This document shows positions 57,801-64,000 of a stretch of DNA of 64,000 nucleotides, in pieces; the stretch's first letter is position 1, and each line of letters opens with the position of its first letter. The stretch is from Cylicocyclus nassatus (lineage: Eukaryota > Nematoda > Chromadorea > Rhabditida > Strongylidae): positions 35,911,733 to 35,975,732 of the forward strand of contig CATQJL010000305.1 of assembly GCA_958299035.1 (NCBI GenBank), written 5' to 3'. The notes under the pieces were generated by a model, which was given only the letters and a program-made list of their open reading frames with translations, was not told where the DNA came from and did not search any database. Both the position numbers and the translations under genes were made by a program.

Positions 57801-60800
57801 ACTGCCCCATACGTACAAAAATCTATTCCCCTGCCCGATCAAGTTGCCCTACGTGCCTCTTGAAGACCGTTCAAAAATTATAAGAACTGCCCCAAACGTA
57901 CAATCTGTTCCCCTGCCCGATCAAGTTACCCTAGGTGCCGCTTGAAGACCGTTCAAAAATTATAAGAACTGCCCCAAACGTACAATCTGTTCCCCTGCCC
58001 GATCAAGTTGCCCTACGTGCCGCTTGAAGACCGTTCAAAAATTATAAGAACTGCCCCAAACGTACGATTTGTTCCCCTGCCCGATCAAGTTGCCCTACGT
58101 GCCGCTTGAAGACCGTTTAAAATTATAAGAACTGCCCCAAACGTACAAAAATCTGTCCCCTGCCCGATCAAGTTGACCTACGTGCCGCTTGAAAACCGTT
58201 CAAAAATTATAAGAACTGCCCCAAACGTACAATCTGTTCCCCTGCCCGATCAAGTTGCCCCACGTGCCGCTTGAAGACCGTTCAAAAATTATAAGAACTG
58301 CCCCAAACGTACAATCTGTTCCCCTGCCCGATCAAGTTGCCCTACGTGCTGCTTGAAGACCGTTTAAAATTATAAGAACTGCCCCAAACGTACAAAAACT
58401 TGTCCCCCTGCCCGATCAAGTTGCCTTACGTGCCGCTTGAAGACCGTTCAAATATTATAAGAACTGCCCCAAACGTACAAAAATCTGTCCCCTGCCCGAT
58501 CAAGTTGCCCTACGTGCCGCTTGAAAACCGTTCAAAAATTATAAGAACTGCCCCAAACGTACAATCTGTTCCCCTGCCCGATCAAGTTGCCCTACGTGCC
58601 GCTTGAAGACCGTCTAAAAATTATAAGAACTGCCCCAAACGTACGATCTGTTCCCCTGCCCGATCAAGTTGCCCTACGTGCCGCTTCAAGACCGTTTAAA
58701 ATTATAAGAACTGCCCCAAACGTACAAAAATCTGTCCCCCTGCCCGATCAAGTTGCCCCACGTGCCGCTTGAAGACCGTTCAAAAATTATAAGAACTGCC
58801 CCAAACGTACAAAAATCTGTCCCCCTGCCCGATCAAGTTGCCCTACGTGCCTCTTGAAGACCGTTCAAAAATTATAAGAACTGCCCCAAACGTACAATCT
58901 GTTCCCCTGCCCGATCAAGTTGCCCCACGTGCCGCTTGAAGACCGTTCAAAAATTATAAGAACTGCCCCAAACGTACAATCTGTTCCCCTGCCCGATCAA
59001 GTTGCCCTACGTGCTGCTTGAAGACCGTTTAAAATTATAAGAACTGCCCCAAACGTACAAAAATCTGTCCCCCTGCCCGATCAAGTTGCCTTACGTGCCG
59101 CTTGAAGACCGTCTAAAAATTATAAGAACTGCCCCAAACGTACGATCTGTTCCCCTGCCCGATCAAGTTGCCCTACGTGCCGCTTCAAGACCGTTTAAAA
59201 TTATAAGAACTGCCCCAAACGTACAAAAATCTGTCCCCCTGCCCGATCAAGTTGCCCCACGTGCTGCTTGAAGACCGTTTAAAATTATAAGAACTGCCCC
59301 AAACGTACAAAAATCTGTCCCCCTGCCCGATCAAGTTGCCCCACGTGCCGCTTGAAGACCGTTCAAAAATTATAAGAACTGCCCCAAACGTACAAAAATC
59401 TGTCCCCCTGCCCGATCAAGTTGCCCTACGTGCCTCTTGAAGACCGTTCAAAAATTATAAGAACTGCCCCAAACGTACAATCTGTTCCCCTGCCCGATCA
59501 AGTTGCCCTACGTGCCTCTTGAAGACCGTTCAAAAATTATAAGAACTGCCCCAAACGTACAATCTGTTCCCCTGCCCGATCAAGTTGCCCTACGTGCCGC
59601 TTGAAGACCGTTCAAAAATTATAAGAACTGCCCCAAACGTACAATCTGTTCCCCTGCCCGATCAAGTTGCCCTACGTGCCGCTTGAAGACCGTTCAAAAA
59701 TTATAAGAATTGCCCCAAACGTACAATCTGTTCCCCTGCCCGATCAAGTTGCCCTACGTGCCGCTTGAAGACCGTTCAAAAATTATAAGAACTGCCCCAA
59801 ACGTACAATCTGTTCCCCTGCCCGATCAAGTTGCCCTACGTGCCGCTTGAAGACCGTTCAAAAATTATAAGAACTGCCCCAAACGTACAATCTGTTCCCC
59901 TGCCCGATCAAGTTGCCCTACGTGCCGCTTGAAGACCGTTTAAAATTATAAGAACTGCCCCAAACGTACAAAAATCTGTCCCCCTGCCCGATCAAGTTGC
60001 CCCACGTGCTGCTTGAAGACCGTTTAAAATTATAAGAACTGCCCCAAACGTACAAAAATCTGTCCCCCTGCCCGATCAAGTTGCCCCACGTGCCGCTTGA
60101 AGACCGTTCAAAAATTATAAGAACTGCCCCAAACGTACAATCTGTTCCCCTGCCCGATCAAGTTGCCCTACGTGCTGCTTGAAGACCGTTTAAAATTATA
60201 AGAACTGCCCCAAACGTACAAAAATCTGTCCCCCTGCCCGATCAAGTTGCCTTACGTGCCGCTTGAAGACCGTTCAAAAATTATAAGAACTGCCCCAAAC
60301 GTACAAAAATCTGTCCCCCTGCCCGATCAAGTTGCCCCACGTGCCGCTTGAAGACCGTTCAAAAATTATAAGAACTGCCCCAAACGTACAATCTGTTCCC
60401 CTGCCCGATCAAGTTGCCCTACGTGCCGCCTGAAGACCGTTCAAAAATTATAAGAACTGCCCCAAACGTACAAAAATCTATTCCCCTGCCCGATCAAGTT
60501 GCCCTACGTGCCTCTTGAAGACCGTTCAAAAATTATAAGAACTGCCCCAAACGTACAATCTGTTCCCCTGCCCGATCAAGTTGCCCTACGTGCCGCTTGA
60601 AGACCGTTCAAAAATTATAAGAACTGCCCCAAACGTACAATCTGTTCCCCTGCCCGATCAAGTTGCCCTACGTGCTGCTTGAAGACCGTTTAAAATTATA
60701 AGAACTGCCCCAAACGTACAAAAATCTGTCCCCCTGCCCGATCAAGTTGCCCCACGTGCCGCTTGAAGACCGTTCAAAAATTATAAGAACTGCCCCAAAC

Positions 60801-63800
60801 GTACAATCTGTTCCCCTGCCCGATCAAGTTGCCCTACGTGCTGCTTGAAGACCGTTTAAAATTATAAGAACTGCCCCAAACGTACAAAAATCTGTCCCCC
60901 TGCCCGATCAAGTTGCCTTACGTGCCGCTTGAAGACCGTTCAAAAATTATAAGAACTGCCCCAAACGTACAAAAATCTGTCCCCCTGCCCGATCAAGTTG
61001 CCCCACGTGCCGCTTGAAGACCGTTCAAAAATTATAAGAACTGCCCCAAACGTACAATCTGTTCCCCTGCCCGATCAAGTTGCCCTACGTGCTGCTTGAA
61101 GACCGTTTAAAATTATAAGAACTGCCCCAAACGTACAAAAATTTGTCCCCCTGCCCGATCAAGTTGCCTTACGTGCCGCTTGAAGACCGTTCAAAAATTA
61201 TAAGAACTGCCCCAAACGTACAATCTGTTCCCCTGCCCGATCAAGTTGCCCTACGTGCTGCTTGAAGACCGTTTAAAATTATAAGAACTGCCCCAAACGT
61301 ACAAAAACTTGTCCCCCTGCCCGATCAAGTTGCCTTACGTGCCGCTTGAAGACCGTTCAAATATTATAAGAACTGCCCCAAACGTACAAAAATCTGTCCC
61401 CTGCCCGATCAAGTTGCCCTACGTGCCGCTTGAAAACCGTTCAAAAATTATAAGAACTGCCCCAAACGTACAATCTGTTCCCCTGCCCGATCAAGTTGCC
61501 CTACGTGCCGCTTGAAGACCGTCTAAAAATTATAAGAACTGCCCCAAACGTACGATCTGTTCCCCTGCCCGATCAAGTTGCCCTACGTGCCGCTTGAAGA
61601 CCGTCTAAAAATTATAAGAACTGCCCCAAACGTACAAAAATCTGTCCCCCTGCCCGATCAAGTTGCCCTACGTGCCGCTTGAAGACCGTTTAAAATTATA
61701 AGAACTGCCCCAAACGTACAAAAATCTGTCCCCCTGCCCGATCAAGTTGCCCCACGTGCCGCTTGAAGACCGTTCAAAAATTATAAGAACTGCCCCAAAC
61801 GTACAAAAATCTGTCCCCCTGCCCGATCAAGTTGCCCTACGTGCCTCTTGAAGACCGTTCAAAAATTATAAGAACTGCCCCAAACGTACAATCTGTTCCC
61901 CTGCCCGATCAAGTTGCCCTACGTGCCTCTTGAAGACCGTTCAAAAATTATAAGAACTGCCCCAAACGTACAATCTGTTCCCCTGCCCGATCAAGTTGCC
62001 CTACGTGCCGCTTGAAGACCGTTCAAAAATTATAAGAACTGCCCCAAACGTACAATCTGTTCCCCTGCCCGATCAAGTTGCCCTACGTGCTGCTTGAAGA
62101 CCGTTTAAAATTATAAGAACTGCCCCAAACGTACAAAAACTTGTCCCCCTGCCCGATCAAGTTGCCTTACGTGCCGCTTGAAGACCGTTCAAATATTATA
62201 AGAACTGCCCCAAACGTACAAAAATCTGTCCCCTGCCCGATCAAGTTGCCCTACGTGCCGCTTGAAAACCGTTCAAAAATTATAAGAACTGCCCCAAACG
62301 TACAATTTGTTCCCCTGCCCGATCAAGTTGCCCTACGTGCCTCTTGAAGACCGTTCAAAAATTATAAGAACTGCCCCAAACGTACAATCTGTTCCCCTGC
62401 CCGATCAAGTTGCCCTACGTGCCGCTTGAAGACCGTTCAAAAATTATAAGAACTGCCCCAAACGTACAATCTGTTCCCCTGCCCGATCAAGTTGCCCTAC
62501 GTGCCGCTTGAAGACCGTTCAAAAATTATAAGAATTGCCCCAAACGTACAATCTGTTCCCCTGCCCGATCAAGTTGCCCTACGTGCCGCTTGAAGACCGT
62601 TCAAAAATTATAAGAACTGCCCCAAACGTACAATCTGTTCCCCTGCCCGATCAAGTTGCCCTACGTGCCGCTTGAAGACCGTTCAAAAATTATAAGAACT
62701 GCCCCAAACGTACAATCTGTTCCCCTGCCCGATCAAGTTGCCCTACGTGCCGCTTGAAGACCGTTCAAAAATTATAAGAACTGCCCCAAACGTACAATCT
62801 GTTCCCCTGCCCGATCAAGTTGCCCTACGTGCCGCTTGAAGACCGTTTAAAATTATAAGAACTGCCCCAAACGTACAAAAATCTGTCCCCCTGCCCGATC
62901 AAGTTGCCCCACGTGCTGCTTGAAGACCGTTTAAAATTATAAGAACTGCCCCAAACGTACAAAAATCTGTCCCCCTGCCCGATCAAGTTGCCCCACGTGG
63001 CGCTTGAAGACCGTTCAAAAATTATAAGAACTGCCCCAAACGTACAATCTGTTCCCCTGCCCGATCAAGTTGCCCTACGTGCTGCTTGAAGACCGTTTAA
63101 AATTATAAGAACTGCCCCAAACGTACAAAAATCTGTCCCCCTGCCCGATCAAGTTGCCTTACGTGCCGCTTGAAGACCGTTCAAAAATTATAAGAACTGC
63201 CCCAAACGTACAAAAATCTGTTCCCCTGCCCGATCAAGTTGCCCTACGTGCCGCTTGAAGACCGTTCAAAAATTATAAGAACTGCCCCAAACGTACAATC
63301 TGTTCCCCTGCCCGATCAAGTTGCCCTACGTGCCGCCTGAAGACCGTTCAAAAATTATAAGAACTGCCCCAAACGTACAAAAATCTATTCCCCTGCCCGA
63401 TCAAGTTGCCCTACGTGCCTCTTGAAGACCGTCTAAAAATTATAAGAACTGCCCCAAACGTACGATCTGTTCCCCTGCCCGATCAAGTTGCCCTACGTGC
63501 CGCTTGAAGACCGTCTAAAAATTATAAGAACTGCCCCAAACGTACAAAAATCTGTCCCCCTGCCCGATCAAGTTGCCCTACGTGCCGCTTGAAGACCGTT
63601 TAAAATTATAAGAACTGCCCCAAACGTACAAAAATCTGTCCCCCTGCCCGATCAAGTTGCCCCACGTGCCGCTTGAAGACCGTTCAAAAATTATAAGAAC
63701 TGCCCCAAACGTACAAAAATCTGTCCCCCTGCCCGATCAAGTTGCCCTACGTGCCTCTTGAAGACCGTTCAAAAATTATAAGAACTGCCCCAAACGTACA

Positions 63801-64000
63801 ATCTGTTCCCCTGCCCGATCAAGTTGCCCTACGTGCCTCTTGAAGACCGTTCAAAAATTATAAGAACTGCCCCAAACGTACAATCTGTTCCCCTGCCCGA
63901 TCAAGTTGCCCTACGTGCCGCTTGAAGACCGTTCAAAAATTATAAGAACTGCCCCAAACGTACAATCTGTTCCCCTGCCCGATCAAGTTGCCCTACGTGC
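54896..64000. repeat. ~82-bp satellite, long array with higher-order structure
   Basis: About 110 units to the window edge. The basic unit is 82 bp. Variants gain 3 bp (ACAAAAATCTGTCCCCC for ACAATCTGTTCCCC) or lose 1 bp (CCGTTTAAAATT for CCGTTCAAAAATT). A block of about 2070 bp recurs: 56330-56536 equals 58400-58606 in detail, and 56517-56702 equals 58587-58772. Shorter recurrences are at spacings of 499 and 832 bp. Short open frames here are by-products of the repeat. Confidence 0.97.

Larger units (their letters stand above)
48965..64000. repeat. Segmental duplication, copy B, leading into the long satellite array
   Basis: It is collinear with 11311-18189. It keeps the empty site (TA at 53416-53417) of the SL-carrying TIR element. 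It has about 280 extra bp at 54229-54507, with a perfect hairpin, and about 160 extra bp near 52090-52245. A G-rich run (49207-49258) is longer than in copy A. No host gene was found. Confidence 0.9.

Noticed and set aside
56330..62347. Repeated 60-68-codon frames in the satellite (PLPDQVALRAA...)
   Set aside because: They recur because the satellite unit recurs, and they end at unit-length variants. There is no sign of a gene.
1..64000. tRNA and rRNA genes
   Set aside because: I looked for TPsiC-like GGTTCGA boxes and rRNA cores and found none that fit a full gene.

Overview
The window looks like transposon-dense DNA from a clade V (rhabditine, probably strongylid) nematode. The signs are short cis-spliced introns (about 50-900 bp) in two conserved animal genes, an RTE-type non-LTR element, Tc1/mariner and hAT miniature elements, Helitrons, and two sequences that match the nematode SL1 spliced leader at 20 of 22 positions. 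The species cannot be fixed from sequence alone.

Layout. 1-2175 (minus) is the 5' part of an autonomous Helitron Rep/helicase gene that runs off the left edge. Behind it lie a divergent promoter-like inverted repeat (2512-2677) and a 27/30-bp minisatellite (2720-3900). 4689-5299 is a Helitron-like element with 120-bp internal repeats. 6126-6446 is a hAT-type miniature element with a perfect 8-bp target duplication. 6576-7153 and 15335-15923 are two copies of a terminal-inverted-repeat (TIR) element, each carrying an SL-RNA-like gene. 9682-10408 is a large foldback element.

11311-18189 and 48965-64000 are two copies of one ~6-kb segment. Both end in the same ~82-bp satellite, about 1 kb long in the first copy and over 9 kb in the second, which fills the window to its right edge. 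The second copy starts directly at a run of 23 Ns, so a haplotype or assembly artefact has to be considered.

Only two host genes are recognised. INTS11 (Integrator endonuclease; 18812-21919, plus) lacks its first exons and shows a damaged splice donor and a frameshift. An LRAT-domain (NlpC/P60-like) gene (30601-31926, plus) has one apparent homopolymer frameshift. They are separated and flanked by Helitron-like, mariner-like and unassigned DNA.

33102-40545 is a nest. A long-TIR Tc1-like foldback element contains an LTR retrotransposon (gag and protease, no reverse transcriptase), which itself contains an inverted-dimer Helitron-like element. Further TIR elements are inserted deeper in the foldback. 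42357 to about 45770 (minus) is a nearly full-length RTE with endonuclease and reverse transcriptase, broken by a few lesions. 46025-48100 holds a mariner-like miniature element, a Helitron end and a decayed pogo/Tigger-type transposase.

The most notable observation is the SL-RNA-like unit inside a mobile TIR element. It combines an SL1-like 22-nt leader, an immediate GT donor, stem-loops, an Sm-like site and a 3' stem, with compensatory changes between the two copies. The duplicated segment preserves an empty insertion site that defines a TA target duplication.
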